Shown: positions 28,414-40,233, counted from the first letter of the stretch. The stretch: 64,000 bases of DNA from Mediterranea massiliensis (GCA_015060685.1 SUXZ01000002.1:1-64000), one strand, 5' to 3'. Notes: generated by a model not told the origin, from the letters alone. Made by a program: numbers and translations.

Positions 28414-30428
28414 AGCATTGATTTTACTTGGTTATATACATTTTCGGCAGTAAAGCCTAATTTCTCATCGAGTACTTTGTAAGGAGCAGAGAAACCGAAC
28501 GATTCCAATCCCCAAACCTTACCTTCGTGAACCGGTACAAGACCTTGGAGGTTGACGGGCAAACCTGCTGTCAAACCGAACTTCTTGATGCCTGCAGGCA
28601 ATACCTTTTCCTGGTATCCTGGGCATTGGCTGCGGAAGAGGCCTTCTGAAGGTACACTTACAATGCTGCACTTGATGCCTTCCTTGCGGAGCAATTCGGC
28701 ACCGGCAACCAAAGTAGATACTTCAGAACCTGAAGCAACGAGGATAACATCGGGATTTTCGTCAGAACCGGCTACAATGTAAGCACCCTTAGCAGCTTGG
28801 CTGTAGTCGTTGCCTTCGGGAAGGTCGGCAATGTTTTGACGAGAAAGGATGAGGGCGGTAGGAGTGGCGGTGTTGGCCATTGCCAATGCCCATGCTTCGG
28901 TTGTTTCTTTTGCATCTGCCGGACGGAGCACGAGGGTAGAGTTGTGACCCTTGTGGTTCTTAAGTTTTTCCATCAAGCGGATTTGTGCTTCTTGTTCTAC
29001 CGGCTCATGAGTAGGACCGTCTTCACCTACGCGGAATGCGTCGTGTGTCCAGATGAACTTAACAGGAAGTTCCATCAAAGCAGCCATACGAACTGCAGGT
29101 TTCATATAGTCAGAGAATACGAAGAAGGTACCACATGCTGGGATAACACCACCGTGCAATGCCATACCGATACAGCAGCAAGCCATAGTGAGTTCGGCTA
29201 CACCTGCTTGGAAGAAGGCACCGCTGAAGTCGTCCTTAGTCATGGCTTTTGTCTTCTTCAAGAAACCGTCGGTCTTGTCAGAGTTGCTCAAGTCGGCAGA
29301 AGCACAAATCATGTTAGGTACTTGTTCGGCCAATGCAGTAAGACATGCTGCAGAAGCATTACGAGTAGCGTCGTTAGCCTTTTGTTCTACCTTGCTCCAG
29401 TCGATTACGGGTGCCTTGTTGGCAAACCAATCGGCTTGTGCAGCGGCTTTTTCAGGATTAGCGGCAGCCCATTCAGCTTCTTCTGCATAGCGGGCAGCGC
29501 AGATTTCCTTCAGCTCTTCGGCACGCTTGGCATAGAGTTCCTTAACGTCGTCGAAGATTTGGAATGGGTTTTCAGGATCGCCACCAAGGTTCTTCACAGT
29601 GTTAGTGAAAGCATCACCACCAAGAGGTGCACCGTGAGTCTTGCAGTTGCGTTCGTATGATGTACCGTCGGCCTTCAATGCGCCCTTACCCATGATACAC
29701 TTACCGATGATAAGTGTCGGCTTGCCGGTAACAGCTTTGGCTGTTTCGATAGCCTTGCGGATTTCGGCTGTATCGTTACCATTGATTTCAAGTACTTCCC
29801 AACCAAGAGCACGATATTTAGCAGCAGTGTTTTCGTTCATAACGTCGGCAGTCTCGGTAGAGAGCTGGATGTCGTTAGAGTCGTAGAACATAATGAGGTT
29901 GTCCAAACCTAATACAGCTGCTATACGGGCAGCACCTTGAGAAATTTCTTCTTGGATACCACCGTCTGAAATATATGCATAGATTGTTTCTTTAGCAAAT
30001 GTAGGGTTGCCGGTGTGGGCTGCCAGGAACTTTGCAGCAATGGCGGCACCTACAGCGAAGGTATGACCTTGTCCCAACGGACCAGAGGTGTTCTCAACGC
30101 CACGGGCTACTTCAAATTCGGGGTGACCAGTTGTAGGCGAGCCCCATTGACGCAGTTGTGCCAACTCTTCCAAACTATATTTGCCGATAAGTGCTAATTG
30201 AGCATAGAGCATCGGAGCCATGTGACCAGGGTCAAGATAGAAGCGGTCGCGGCCTACCCATTCGGGGTTTTGCGGGTCGTAGTTCAAGTACTCTGAATAA
30301 AGTACATTGATAAAATCGGCACCACCCATGGCACCACCAGGGTGACCTGATTTTGCTTTCTCAACAGCAGCTGCAGCCAAGATACGAATGTTATCGGCTG
30401 CATGATTCATTACTTTAATTTCGTTCAT
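28410..30428 (-). CDS. tkt: Transketolase
   Basis: AKSGHPGGAMGGADF, TSGPLGQGHTFAVGAA, THDAFRVGEDGPTHEPVEQ. Confidence 0.95.
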   Translation of the reverse strand: MNEIKVMNHAADNIRILAAAAVEKAKSGHPGGAMGGADFINVLYSEYLNYDPQNPEWVGRDRFYLDPGHMAPMLYAQLALIGKYSLEELAQLRQWGSPTTGHPEFEVARGVENTSGPLGQGHTFAVGAAIAAKFLAAHTGNPTFAKETIYAYISDGGIQEEISQGAARIAAVLGLDNLIMFYDSNDIQLSTETADVMNENTAAKYRALGWEVLEINGNDTAEIRKAIETAKAVTGKPTLIIGKCIMGKGALKADGTSYERNCKTHGAPLGGDAFTNTVKNLGGDPENPFQIFDDVKELYAKRAEELKEICAARYAEEAEWAAANPEKAAAQADWFANKAPVIDWSKVEQKANDATRNASAACLTALAEQVPNMICASADLSNSDKTDGFLKKTKAMTKDDFSGAFFQAGVAELTMACCCIGMALHGGVIPACGTFFVFSDYMKPAVRMAALMELPVKFIWTHDAFRVGEDGPTHEPVEQEAQIRLMEKLKNHKGHNSTLVLRPADAKETTEAWALAMANTATPTALILSRQNIADLPEGNDYSQAAKGAYIVAGSDENPDVILVASGSEVSTLVAGAELLRKEGIKCSIVSVPSEGLFRSQCPGYQEKVLPAGIKKFGLTAGLPVNLQGLVPVHEGKVWGLESFGFSAPYKVLDEKLGFTAENVYNQVKSML

Positions 30429-30451
30429 AATATGGTTATTTAAGTATTTAC

Positions 30452-32038
30452 TTATTGCAGCTGCAAAGTTACAATAGATTTTGCAGGTAATTTAACTTTT
30501 AGCACACCTTTTTTCACTTTTACCTCTGGGAAAGTAGCAGGTTTTACCAAATTTGGGTTTTCGAAGGTGTTATAATCGTCGATTTTAGCTGAAGTAAGGA
30601 TTTCGCCAACAGCCTTTGTTGCTTTTACATCGCCCAAGTTGATGGTTACTTCCAATTCGTTTTCAAGGTCAATGTTCGACAATGAAATGTGAATCTTGCC
30701 TTCTGCATTCTTAGAAGCAGTAGCGCTTACCATAGGCAATGTACGCAATACAGGATAGTCAATCAACTCTTCGCGCATTTGGTTGCGTTCGCCTTCGAGG
30801 TTCATGATTTTGCAATCGAGTTCGATAGGAATGTAGGTAGCTTCTTGGTGAACACCATACATCTTGAATACGTGATAGGTTGGAGTTAACAACATCTTGT
30901 CATCCTTAGTCAAAATCATTGATTGAAGAACGTTTACGATTTGAGCAATGTTAGCCATCTTCAAACGATCGGTATACTTGTGGAAGATGTCGAGCGACAA
31001 AGAGGCTACAAATGCATCGCGAAGGGTGTTTTGTTGATACAAGTGACCTGGAATTGTACCTGGTTCAACATCCCACCAAGTGCCCCATTCGTCGAGCAAA
31101 AGGGCTACTTTCTTTTCTGGGTCGTATTGATCCATGATTTTGCAATGCTTCACGATAACATCTTCTATTTCACGGCATTTACCCATTGTCCAGTAGAAGT
31201 CGTCGTGGTTGAATTCTGTTGCAGAGCCTTTGCTACCTACCCAACCTGATACGGTGTAGTAGTGCAACGAAATGCCTTGCATCAAGTCTTTTGAATTTTC
31301 CATCAAAACCTTGGTCCAATTCCAATCGTAATCGGTAGCACCACTGGCAATCTTGTAAAGCTTGTTGTCGTCGTAATCGCGGCAATAAGTAGAGTAGCGA
31401 CGATAGAGGTCTGAATAGTATTCTGCACGCATGTTACCACCGCAACCCCAACTTTCGTTACCTACACCAAGGTATTTAACTTTCCATGCTTTGTCGCGAC
31501 CATTTTGACGACGCAGACGAGCCATAGGAGAGTCGCCGTCAGAAGTCATGTATTCTACCCACTTGGCAAGTTCTTCTACTGTACCGCTACCAACGTTACC
31601 GCTGATGTATGGTTCGCATTCAAGCATTTCGCACAAGTTCAAGAATTCGTGAGTACCGAAGCTGTTGTCTTCGATAGTACCACCCCAGTTGTTGTTTACC
31701 ATCTTAGGACGGTTTTCTTTAGGACCGATACCATCCATCCAGTGATATTCGTCGGCGAAGCAACCGCCAGGCCAACGCAATACAGGAACTTTAAGCTCTT
31801 TCAAAGCGTTGAAAACGTCTTTACGATAACCGTTGATGTTAGGAATGTTTGAGTCTTCTCCTACCCAAAGGCCACCATAGATACATGAACCCAAGTGCTC
31901 GGCAAATTGGCCATAGATTTCCTTCGGGATGATTTGCTCTGCCTCATCAGTGTTTAGCGTGATAGTAGCACTCTCTTGAGCTGAAACAGTGAGTGTTGCA
32001 GCGAAGAGCATGCTGCCTAATACTAAAGTTTTCTTCAT
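30452..32038 (-). CDS. Alpha-L-arabinofuranosidase, GH51
   Basis: [51 protein letters not shown]. Confidence 0.92.
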   Translation of the reverse strand: MKKTLVLGSMLFAATLTVSAQESATITLNTDEAEQIIPKEIYGQFAEHLGSCIYGGLWVGEDSNIPNINGYRKDVFNALKELKVPVLRWPGGCFADEYHWMDGIGPKENRPKMVNNNWGGTIEDNSFGTHEFLNLCEMLECEPYISGNVGSGTVEELAKWVEYMTSDGDSPMARLRRQNGRDKAWKVKYLGVGNESWGCGGNMRAEYYSDLYRRYSTYCRDYDDNKLYKIASGATDYDWNWTKVLMENSKDLMQGISLHYYTVSGWVGSKGSATEFNHDDFYWTMGKCREIEDVIVKHCKIMDQYDPEKKVALLLDEWGTWWDVEPGTIPGHLYQQNTLRDAFVASLSLDIFHKYTDRLKMANIAQIVNVLQSMILTKDDKMLLTPTYHVFKMYGVHQEATYIPIELDCKIMNLEGERNQMREELIDYPVLRTLPMVSATASKNAEGKIHISLSNIDLENELEVTINLGDVKATKAVGEILTSAKIDDYNTFENPNLVKPATFPEVKVKKGVLKVKLPAKSIVTLQLQ

Positions 32039-32073
32039 ATAAAAGTGTTTTATTAGATAAATAGATTTATTAA

Positions 32074-33666
32074 TCATTTCTTGTTGTTCACAGCAGCAGC
32101 TTCGATAGCCAAACCTGCCTTGTATGTTTCGATATAGGTATTGAAACCTGCTACATCTTCTGCAACAGGAGCAATCTCTACACCGGCATCACCTGCAAAG
32201 ACAACTTCTTCGAGGAAGTCGGCAAGTGGTTGGCTCTTCTTATTATTAATAAGGTATGAAGCTAACAAAGCAATGCCCCAAGCACCGCCTTCACCAGCAG
32301 TCTCCATAACAGAGATCGGTGAGTTGATGGCTGCAGCAAGAATGCGTTGACCTACGCCTTTGGTCTTGAACAAACCGCCATGACCAGTGATGCGATCTAC
32401 TTTCACCTTTTCTTCGTTGAACAATACATCGTTGCCAATCTTTAATACGCCAACTGCAGCATGCAAGTGTGCACGCATGAAGTTTGCCAGATTGAACTTG
32501 TCGCCGGCCGAGCGTACAAACATGGGGCGACCCTCTTCCAAACCGGTGATATGTTCTCCGGAGATATAGTTGTAAGAGAGCAAACCGCCACAGTCGGTAT
32601 CACCTGTAAGGGCGTGGTTGTAGAGCTTGCCGAAGATTTCGTTCATGTCCACCGGCATGCCCATCAATTCCTGGTATTCTTTGAAGATGTTTACCCATGC
32701 ATTGAGGTCGGAAGTACAGTTGTTGCAGTGTACCATAGCTACTAAGCTACCATCGGGAGTTGTAACCATATCAATCATTTCATAAGGCTTAGACAACTCT
32801 TTCTCCAATACAATCATAGAGAATGATGAAGTACCTGCAGAAACATTACCTGTGCGTTGCTTGACAGCGTTGGTTGCTACCATACCTGTACCGGCATCAC
32901 CTTCGGGAGGACATACAGGAACACCGGCTTTCAAGTTACCGGAGATATCAAGTTTCTTCACACCTGCTTCGGTCAGGCAACCGGCATTTTCGCCGGCAGA
33001 CAATACTTTAGGCAGGATGTCTTCCAGTTTCCAACTGAATCCATAAGGAGCAACTAGGTTATTGAACTTGCTTACCATATCGGCAGAGTAGTTCTTGGTA
33101 GTCGGATCGATAGGAATCATACCCGATGCATCGCCGATGCCTAATACTTTCTCGCCGGTAAGTTGCCAGTGGATGTATCCGGCAAGGGTAGTGATGTAGG
33201 TTATATCCTTAACGTGCTCTTCCTTATTCAAGATGGCTTGATAGAGGTGAGAGATGCTCCAACGCATAGGAATGTGGTAAACAAACAATTCGGATAATGC
33301 ACTTGCTGCATCACCGGTGTTTGTGTTACGCCATGTGCGGAAAGGCACCAAGATATTCTCGTTCTTGTCGAATGCCATGTAGCCGTGCATCATTGCGCTG
33401 AAACCGATGGCTGCCAATGTCTTGATTTCAGTATCGTATTGAGCCTTGACATTCTTGCGAAGATCGGCATAACAGTCTTGCAATCCGTTCCAAATAGTGT
33501 CGATGCTATAAGTCCAATGACCGTCAACTAGTTGGTTTTCCCAGCTATGGTCTCCTTGTGCGATAGGCTTGTTCTCTTCGTCAATCAAGACGGCTTTGAT
33601 TCGGGTTGAACCAAATTCGATACCTAAAATCGCTTTGCCGGCTTCGATAGTTGATTTTGCGTCCAT
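32074..33666 (-). CDS. araB: FGGY-family pentulose kinase, probably L-ribulokinase
   Basis: [21 protein letters not shown] fold, position next to araA/araD. Confidence 0.85.
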   Translation of the reverse strand: MDAKSTIEAGKAILGIEFGSTRIKAVLIDEENKPIAQGDHSWENQLVDGHWTYSIDTIWNGLQDCYADLRKNVKAQYDTEIKTLAAIGFSAMMHGYMAFDKNENILVPFRTWRNTNTGDAASALSELFVYHIPMRWSISHLYQAILNKEEHVKDITYITTLAGYIHWQLTGEKVLGIGDASGMIPIDPTTKNYSADMVSKFNNLVAPYGFSWKLEDILPKVLSAGENAGCLTEAGVKKLDISGNLKAGVPVCPPEGDAGTGMVATNAVKQRTGNVSAGTSSFSMIVLEKELSKPYEMIDMVTTPDGSLVAMVHCNNCTSDLNAWVNIFKEYQELMGMPVDMNEIFGKLYNHALTGDTDCGGLLSYNYISGEHITGLEEGRPMFVRSAGDKFNLANFMRAHLHAAVGVLKIGNDVLFNEEKVKVDRITGHGGLFKTKGVGQRILAAAINSPISVMETAGEGGAWGIALLASYLINNKKSQPLADFLEEVVFAGDAGVEIAPVAEDVAGFNTYIETYKAGLAIEAAAVNNKK

Positions 33667-33722
33667 AATTTATTTCTTTAAATGCACCATGCCTGAGGTG
33701 ACATGGTGCAGATTATTATATG

Positions 33723-35264
33723 TTAACGAAGTGCTTTGTTAAGCATGTAGTAAACTTCATTTGTTTGAAGTTCTTTCTTGAAACCGCTGATAGTAGTATC
33801 TTTGTTGATCTTCACATACTCGATACCTACGATTTCTGCAAAGTCTTCCCAGTACTCTTCTGTGATGTCGTAAGAGAAAGCACTGTGGTGTGTACCACCT
33901 GCAAGAATCCATGCACCGGCACCGATTTCGAATGTTGGTTGTGGAATCCAAAGAGCAGATGCTACCGGAAGGTTTGGCATTGGCTTGGGTTCGATGCACT
34001 CAACTTCTTGAGAGATAAGACGGAAACGGTTGCCAAGGTCAACTACTGTAGCTTTGATACCACGGCCGACCTTTGATGTGAATACGAGGCGGGCTGTTTG
34101 TTGCTTGCGGATACCGATGCCAAGGTGATGTACTTCCAACTTAGGTTTGTCAACAGCGATGAGCGGACAAACTTCGAGCATGTGGCTTTGGAGACATGAA
34201 GAACGGTCGCCGGCGAAGTTTAGGGTATAGTCTTCAAGGAACGAGCAACCGATAGGCATGCCGTTTTGGATAACCCAAAGTGTGCGGCAGAGGCAAGCGG
34301 TCTTCCAGTCACCTTCAGCACCGAAACCAATACCTTCGGCCATGAGGCGTTGAGAAGCAAGACCAGGAATTTGGTCGAAGCCTACAAAGTTCGGATCGTT
34401 GATGTCGGCATCACCCAGGTCGTCGAAGTTGGTTGTGAAAGCAGTAGCACCTTCGTCGGCCAATACACGGCGCAAAGCAATTTCAGCCTTGGCAGCGTTC
34501 TTAACCTTTTCCCAATATACTTCTTCGCCGCTTTCGTCAATCTTGATTTCATACAACTTCTTGTATTCTTCAACAAGTGCATCGGCTTCGGCATCTGTTA
34601 CCTTCTTGAGGTATTCCATGAGTGAAGAAACCGGGTAGTAGTCAACATGATAACCCATACGTTGTTCAAATTCAACGCGGTCGCCATCGGTAACGGCTAC
34701 ATTGTTCATGTTCATACCAAACATCAAACAACGTACGTTCTTAGCATCGGCAACACCAGCTGCTACGCGAGCCCATACTGCAATCTTTTCTTGGGCTTCC
34801 TGATTCTTCCAGTAACCACAAACCACCTTGCGGGGAACACGCATGCGGGTACAGATATGACCGAATTCAATGTCACCATGAGCCGATTGGTTGAGGTTCA
34901 TGAAGTCCATATCGATGGTTTCCCAAGGAATTTCGGCATTGTATTGAGTGTGGAAGTGGAGCAATGGCTTCTGCAGTGTTTGCAAAGCCTTGATCCACAT
35001 CTTTGCAGGCGAGAAGGTGTGCATCCATGTAATGATACCGATACACTTTTCGTCGTTGTTGGCTGCTTTCATTACTGCCTCTGCTTCTTTTGAAGAGTTG
35101 GCTGTACCTTTATATACCACTTTAATAGGAATGATGCCGCTGTTGTTAAGGCCATCTACCATCTCTTTAGAGTGTCCGTCAACAATCTTCACTGTTTCGC
35201 CACCATAAAGCAACTGTGCACCAGTTACCCACCATAATTCGTATTTATCAAATGTCTTTTCCAT
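33723..35264 (-). CDS. araA: L-arabinose isomerase
   Basis: YELWWVTGAQLLYGGETVKIVDGHSKEMVDGLN, GIITWMHTFSPAKMWIKALQTLQKPLLHFHTQYNAEIPW. Confidence 0.96.
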   Translation of the reverse strand: MEKTFDKYELWWVTGAQLLYGGETVKIVDGHSKEMVDGLNNSGIIPIKVVYKGTANSSKEAEAVMKAANNDEKCIGIITWMHTFSPAKMWIKALQTLQKPLLHFHTQYNAEIPWETIDMDFMNLNQSAHGDIEFGHICTRMRVPRKVVCGYWKNQEAQEKIAVWARVAAGVADAKNVRCLMFGMNMNNVAVTDGDRVEFEQRMGYHVDYYPVSSLMEYLKKVTDAEADALVEEYKKLYEIKIDESGEEVYWEKVKNAAKAEIALRRVLADEGATAFTTNFDDLGDADINDPNFVGFDQIPGLASQRLMAEGIGFGAEGDWKTACLCRTLWVIQNGMPIGCSFLEDYTLNFAGDRSSCLQSHMLEVCPLIAVDKPKLEVHHLGIGIRKQQTARLVFTSKVGRGIKATVVDLGNRFRLISQEVECIEPKPMPNLPVASALWIPQPTFEIGAGAWILAGGTHHSAFSYDITEEYWEDFAEIVGIEYVKINKDTTISGFKKELQTNEVYYMLNKALR

Positions 35265-35300
35265 AATTGTAATTTTTTTATGATTGAGTTAATTGTTTTC

Positions 35301-35996
35301 TTATTTCTTCTTCTGGCCATAATATGCATTAGGACCATGCTTGCGGTTGTAATGCTTTTCAATGAGCAATGGGTTCATGGTCAATTCAGGATTGACTTGG
35401 TAGGCTATGAAAGCCATCTTAGCACATTGTTCCATTACTTTGGCATTGTAAACGGCATTTGCAGGACTTGTTCCCCAGCTGAATGGGCCGTGGTTCTTAA
35501 CCAATACGGCAGGTGTATGGTCGGGGTTGATACCTTCGAATCGTTTTACAATGACGTTTCCGGTTTCCAATTCGTATTGTCCTTCTACCTCTTCTTTAGT
35601 CATGCTTTCGGTACAAGGTATTCCTTTGTAGAAGTAGTCGGCATGAGTAGTACCGATGTTAGGAATATCCTTTCCTGCTTGAGCCCATGCGGTAGCATAG
35701 GTGGAGTGGGTGTGAACAACACCTTGTATATTAGGGAACGCGCGATAAAGCACCAAGTGGGTGGGAGTGTCTGACGAAGGATTCAAATCGCCTTCGACTA
35801 CTTCGCCTGTTTCGAGGCTGACTACTACCATGTCGGATGCTTTCATATCATCGTAGCTCACACCACTCGGCTTGATAACTACCAAACCTTTTTCGCGGTC
35901 GATGCCCGATACGTTTCCCCAAGTGAAAATTACCAATCCTTGTTTTACAAGATCCAAGTTGGCTTGAAATACTTTTTCTTTCAGTTCTTCTAACAT
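35301..35996 (-). CDS. araD: L-ribulose-5-phosphate 4-epimerase
   Basis: [60 protein letters not shown]. Confidence 0.95.
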   Translation of the reverse strand: MLEELKEKVFQANLDLVKQGLVIFTWGNVSGIDREKGLVVIKPSGVSYDDMKASDMVVVSLETGEVVEGDLNPSSDTPTHLVLYRAFPNIQGVVHTHSTYATAWAQAGKDIPNIGTTHADYFYKGIPCTESMTKEEVEGQYELETGNVIVKRFEGINPDHTPAVLVKNHGPFSWGTSPANAVYNAKVMEQCAKMAFIAYQVNPELTMNPLLIEKHYNRKHGPNAYYGQKKK

Positions 35997-36002
35997 AAGA
36001 CT

Positions 36003-36680
36003 TCAAAGTTTAAATTTAGGTGCTTTGCGATAAGCTTTCTCGTTGAAACGATAGAGTATAGCTCCTCGTTTAGAACCTGTTTTGTCTATTTTATCTGTTT
36101 TCTCGATGTAATCCATTTCGGCGATACGTTTCCTGAAGTTTCGTTTGTCGATCGCTTCGCCGTAAATGGTTTCGTACAAGCTTTGCAATTGTGGAAGAGT
36201 GAATAGTTCGGGAAGCAGATTGAAACCGATAGGTTCGGATGATGCTTTCTTCTGCATGGCCTGGCGGGCTTTTACAACCATCTCTTTGTGGTCGAAAATC
36301 AATTCGGGAATCTCGTCGATGTTCACCCAATGGGCATTGTGTTGCTCAACGAGGCGCTTGTCATATTCGTTGATGTTGATAAGAGCGTAATATGCAACAG
36401 ATATAACCCGTTCGCCCGGATCGCGATCGATAGCTCCGAATGTGCCGACTTGCTCCATGAATACATGATTCAAGCCTGTTAGCTCGGCCAATACGCGTTT
36501 GGCAGCATCGTCCACACTTTCGTTTTCTTGTACAAAACCTCCCATCAAAGACCATTCTCCTTTTGCCGGCTCGAAATTTCGGTGAAGCAAAAGCAAGTTC
36601 AATTCGCTTGCATGAAATCCGAAGATGATGCAGTCGATTGAAATATGGAATTTTGGTTTTGAACTATAGTAGTCACTCAT
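36003..36680 (-). CDS. araR: Nudix-domain transcriptional regulator, AraR-type
   Basis: NrtR-like Nudix fold (GEWSLMGGFVQENESVDDAAKRVLAELTGL) plus C-terminal winged helix (FTLPQLQSLYETIYGEAIDKRNFRKRIAEMDYIEKTDK); inside the ara cluster. Confidence 0.85.
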   Translation of the reverse strand: MSDYYSSKPKFHISIDCIIFGFHASELNLLLLHRNFEPAKGEWSLMGGFVQENESVDDAAKRVLAELTGLNHVFMEQVGTFGAIDRDPGERVISVAYYALININEYDKRLVEQHNAHWVNIDEIPELIFDHKEMVVKARQAMQKKASSEPIGFNLLPELFTLPQLQSLYETIYGEAIDKRNFRKRIAEMDYIEKTDKIDKTGSKRGAILYRFNEKAYRKAPKFKL

Positions 36681-36710
36681 TGTCTGCTTGTAATTTTGTA
36701 AAAAAGCTAC

Positions 36711-36745
36711 TGACTACACTTTATTGATGTAGCCGGTAGCTTTTT
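36711..36745 (-). terminator. Terminator between araP and araR
   Basis: AAAAAGCTACTGACTACA...TGTAGCCGGTAGCTTTTT. Confidence 0.6.
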
Positions 36746-36754
36746 ATTAGTATC

Positions 36755-38728
36755 TTACCACAATGCTATATATAATATGGTAAGGACAACAATAATGGCA
36801 ATAGCACCAATATTGAATGTCTTATCTGTACGGAAGATAGCAATGTCGATACCGATAGATTTCGGATCTTCTACCTGGTCTTTTGCATTTGAACGCAGAT
36901 AAACTGAGATGCAGAACAGCATCAAAGCGAGGAAGAATATTGCTTCGAAACCATAGCAACGCAATTCGTGCGAGAACATGGATGCAATACCGATAGCCAA
37001 GCAGGCAACGGCCAAAATCAATGTTACGTTGCTCCACTTCAATTGTGTCTTGACAGTATATTCGTCGAGAACAGCTGCTTTCACAGTCTTCTTGCTTGTC
37101 AATGAGATTCCGAAGAAGAGAACAACCAAGCATGCGAATACATATCCCATACGCAACAAGAATGGTACATCGGGAAGCAAGAACTTGAAGAGGATAGAGA
37201 AGAAGAATGTTCCGATAGCAGCAACAACTGCAGCAGTACCAGATGCACGCTTCCAAAGCAAGCCAAGACCGAAGATTACTACGATACCCGGATATACGAA
37301 ACCAGAATATTCCTGGATGACTTGGAAGGCTTGGTCAGCACCACCCATGATTGGGTATACGGCGATAACGGCAAGTACCAAAGCTGCGATTGAAGTCAAG
37401 CGACCAACATTCACCAACTTCTTTTCTGAAGCGTTCTTGTTGAAGAAACGCTTGTAGATATCCATAGTGAAGATAGTAGAAGTAGAGTTGAACATTGAAG
37501 CCAACGATGAAATAACGGCAGCTGCAAGAGCGGCGAATGAAAGACCTTTTACAACAGTCGGAGTGAAGTTGCGAATCAACCAAGGATATGCATCGTCCGG
37601 ACGGTCAAGTGAGCCGGCAAGAGATTCTCTCAAAGCGGCACAGTCGGGAGAGTTCATGATGTAGAATGCACATACACCGGGGATACAAACGATGAAAGGA
37701 ATCAAAATCTTCAAGAATGCAGCGAAAATCATACCTTTCTTTGCTTCGGCCAATGACTTGGCTGCAAGACCCTTTTGGATGATGTATTGGTTGAAACCCC
37801 AATAACCCAAGTTGGTAAGCCACAAAGCACCTACGATAACAACGATACCCGGAATGTCGAAGTATGGGTCGGCCTTTTGGATAGTAACACCATTTTCAAC
37901 AATACCATTGATAACAGGGTAAAGCTCTTCGTTACGTGTGACGACAAGGTTGAAGTGTTTGTCGTCCGGATTCTGTATCAGTTCGGTGTATATCTGTCCT
38001 AAGGCTCCTAAAGCTCCACCTTCAATGTCAAGGCTGCCAGCAATTACGTCGAGAGCTGCATAAGCAGTGATAAGACCACCACCAACGAGGAAGGTTACTT
38101 GCATAACGTCTGTCCAGGCTACTGATGCTAAACCACCATAGATAGAATACAAACCTGCTACGATGAAGAGGAAGAGGATGATGACAAGCAATGTCATATC
38201 AACGTTCATGCCCATGAATACACCGGCAATGGTTGGCAAACCAAGGATTTGCTTCATGGCGAGTGCACCCAACCATGCTACAGAAGTCAAGTTGATGAAC
38301 ACGTAGAGGAACAACCAGAAGATAGAGAAAGACAAACCTACACCCCAGTTGTAGCGTTCGCTAAGGAATTGGGGGATAGTGAGAACTTTCTTTTCAATCA
38401 TCAGTGGTAGGAGGAATTTACCTACTACGATAAGAGTTGCTGCTGCCATCAATTCGTAAGCAGCCATAGCGATACCAGATACATAAGCCGAACCAGACAT
38501 ACCAATGAACTGTTCTGCTGATATGTTAGCAGCGATGAGTGATGCACCCACTGCCCACCATGTCAAGGTGTTACCTGCGAGGAAGTAGTCGGTTGACGAC
38601 TTTTCTTCTCCCTTTTTACCTCTTGAGAGGAAGATACCCATACCGATGAGGATTACGATATAGGCAATAAAGACAAAATAATCGGCAGTTTCAAAGCCGT
38701 TGTTTTTTAACGCTTCTAATATTTCCAT
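36755..38728 (-). CDS. araP: Sodium:solute symporter (SSS/SGLT family), putative arabinose transporter
   Basis: Multi-TM; TDYFLAGNTLTWWAVGASLIAANISAEQFIGMSGSAYVSG. Confidence 0.9.
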   Translation of the reverse strand: MEILEALKNNGFETADYFVFIAYIVILIGMGIFLSRGKKGEEKSSTDYFLAGNTLTWWAVGASLIAANISAEQFIGMSGSAYVSGIAMAAYELMAAATLIVVGKFLLPLMIEKKVLTIPQFLSERYNWGVGLSFSIFWLFLYVFINLTSVAWLGALAMKQILGLPTIAGVFMGMNVDMTLLVIILFLFIVAGLYSIYGGLASVAWTDVMQVTFLVGGGLITAYAALDVIAGSLDIEGGALGALGQIYTELIQNPDDKHFNLVVTRNEELYPVINGIVENGVTIQKADPYFDIPGIVVIVGALWLTNLGYWGFNQYIIQKGLAAKSLAEAKKGMIFAAFLKILIPFIVCIPGVCAFYIMNSPDCAALRESLAGSLDRPDDAYPWLIRNFTPTVVKGLSFAALAAAVISSLASMFNSTSTIFTMDIYKRFFNKNASEKKLVNVGRLTSIAALVLAVIAVYPIMGGADQAFQVIQEYSGFVYPGIVVIFGLGLLWKRASGTAAVVAAIGTFFFSILFKFLLPDVPFLLRMGYVFACLVVLFFGISLTSKKTVKAAVLDEYTVKTQLKWSNVTLILAVACLAIGIASMFSHELRCYGFEAIFFLALMLFCISVYLRSNAKDQVEDPKSIGIDIAIFRTDKTFNIGAIAIIVVLTILYIALW

Positions 38729-38762
38729 GTGATTAATAATTTAAGTTAGGTTATTTATTGGC

Positions 38763-39905
38763 TTATTTTTCTACAATAAATTTGAAGATACATTGGCTGA
38801 AGTAGGTTTGACCTGGCTCCAAGTATGCATTGCTTTCTGCCCAATCCTTGTTAGGAGAGTCGGGATACTTTTGGCTTTCCAAGCAGAAACCTGTGCGTTG
38901 GTTGTAAACAATACCCTTCTTACCGGTAGCTGTACCATCGAGGAAGTTACCAGAGTAAACTTGGATACCAGGCTCGTTGGTATAAACTTCTACGCTGATA
39001 CCAGAAGTTGGTGAAGTCAGCTTAGCAGCAAGTTGGGCAACGTCGCCCTTAGTGTTCAATACCCAGTTGTGGTCGAAACCGTTTCCGAACTTAACTTGCT
39101 CGAAGTCGAAATTGTCGATGTCGGCACCTACAGCCTTAGGAGTAGTGAAGTCCATGGGGGTTTCCTTTACGGTAAGGATTTCACCGGTGGTCATGTATGT
39201 GCTGTCAACAGGAGTAAAGTTATCGGCGTTCACATACAGGATGTGGTCGCAGATAGTGTTGTTAGGATCGCCCGAAAGGTTGAAGTACGAGTGGTTGGTC
39301 ATGTTTACCACTGTCTTGGCATCGGTTGTAGCTGTGTATTGAATGTCGATAGCATTGTCTTCAGTCAACTTGTAAGTAACCTCGGCTACCAAGTTACCGG
39401 GGAAGCTCATGTCGCCATCAGGAGAGTTGCGGACGAACTTGATAGTAGTGTCGTCGATAGGCTTGGCTTCATACACTTGATATTGCCATCCTTCAGGACC
39501 TCCGTGAAGACAGTGTCCGAAGTTGTTTTGTGGCAATTGAATTTCATTACCATCGATGGTAATCTTACCTTGGTTGATGCGGTTGGCATAACGGCCGATA
39601 GCAGCACCGAAGTCGCTTGGTACGTTGATGTAGCTGTCGATGTTGTCAAAACCCAATACAACGTCTTTCATTTCACCGTTCTTGTCGGGTACCATGATAG
39701 ATACGATACGGCCGCCGAAGTTGGTGATGCAAACTTCCATGCCGGCTTGGTTCTTCAACGTGTAAAGTGCTGTTTGCGCATCGTTTACAGTTGTTTCAAA
39801 GTTCTTGGGATTCAGCCCCGATAGGGTCAGTTCCTCTGCAGGTTTTTGACTGCATGCCGCCATCATGATAGCGGCAATACCTGCGAATAAAAATTGCTTT
39901 CTCAT
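38763..39905 (-). CDS. galM: Aldose 1-epimerase (lipoprotein form)
   Basis: Lipobox AAIMMAACS; GFDNIDSYINVPSDFGAAIGRYANRINQGKITIDG, TNHSYFNLSGDP. Confidence 0.92.
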   Translation of the reverse strand: MRKQFLFAGIAAIMMAACSQKPAEELTLSGLNPKNFETTVNDAQTALYTLKNQAGMEVCITNFGGRIVSIMVPDKNGEMKDVVLGFDNIDSYINVPSDFGAAIGRYANRINQGKITIDGNEIQLPQNNFGHCLHGGPEGWQYQVYEAKPIDDTTIKFVRNSPDGDMSFPGNLVAEVTYKLTEDNAIDIQYTATTDAKTVVNMTNHSYFNLSGDPNNTICDHILYVNADNFTPVDSTYMTTGEILTVKETPMDFTTPKAVGADIDNFDFEQVKFGNGFDHNWVLNTKGDVAQLAAKLTSPTSGISVEVYTNEPGIQVYSGNFLDGTATGKKGIVYNQRTGFCLESQKYPDSPNKDWAESNAYLEPGQTYFSQCIFKFIVEK

Positions 39906-39989
39906 AAGATATAATTATTAATAATTAATGTCGCTGACAGTTTTGGGTGTAAAAGTAACACTTTTATTCGTATGTTAGTATATCATATT

Positions 39990-40007
39990 ATATGTTATAG
40001 AACATAT
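39990..40007. promoter_or_regulatory. Palindrome ATATGTT-ATAG-AACATAT upstream of the galM/araP unit, candidate operator
   Basis: 7-bp perfect arms about 85-100 bp upstream of the galM start; a related TATGTTAGTATATCATA lies adjacent. Confidence 0.35.
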
Positions 40008-40187
40008 ATTTTTGTTTCTTCCTGCCTAAGTTCAAGATAGAAGTGCAAAGAAACGTAGAGTTGTATATATCTAAAACGATGAAACACACTTCGCATGTTT
40101 ACTTGACTAAGTTGTAGTAGCTAAGTTGTAGTATGTGCAAATCCTCCTATGAGGTGAAGATTCAACAAGCAATGTATAAAAATGAAC

Positions 40188-40209
40188 GGAGGAGACATCT
40201 GTCTCCTCC
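40188..40209. repeat. Hairpin upstream of the IS30 transposase start
   Basis: GGAGGAGAC ATCT GTCTCCTCC. Confidence 0.7.
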
Positions 40210-40233
40210 AGATTAGTTAACTTTGCATTGCTT

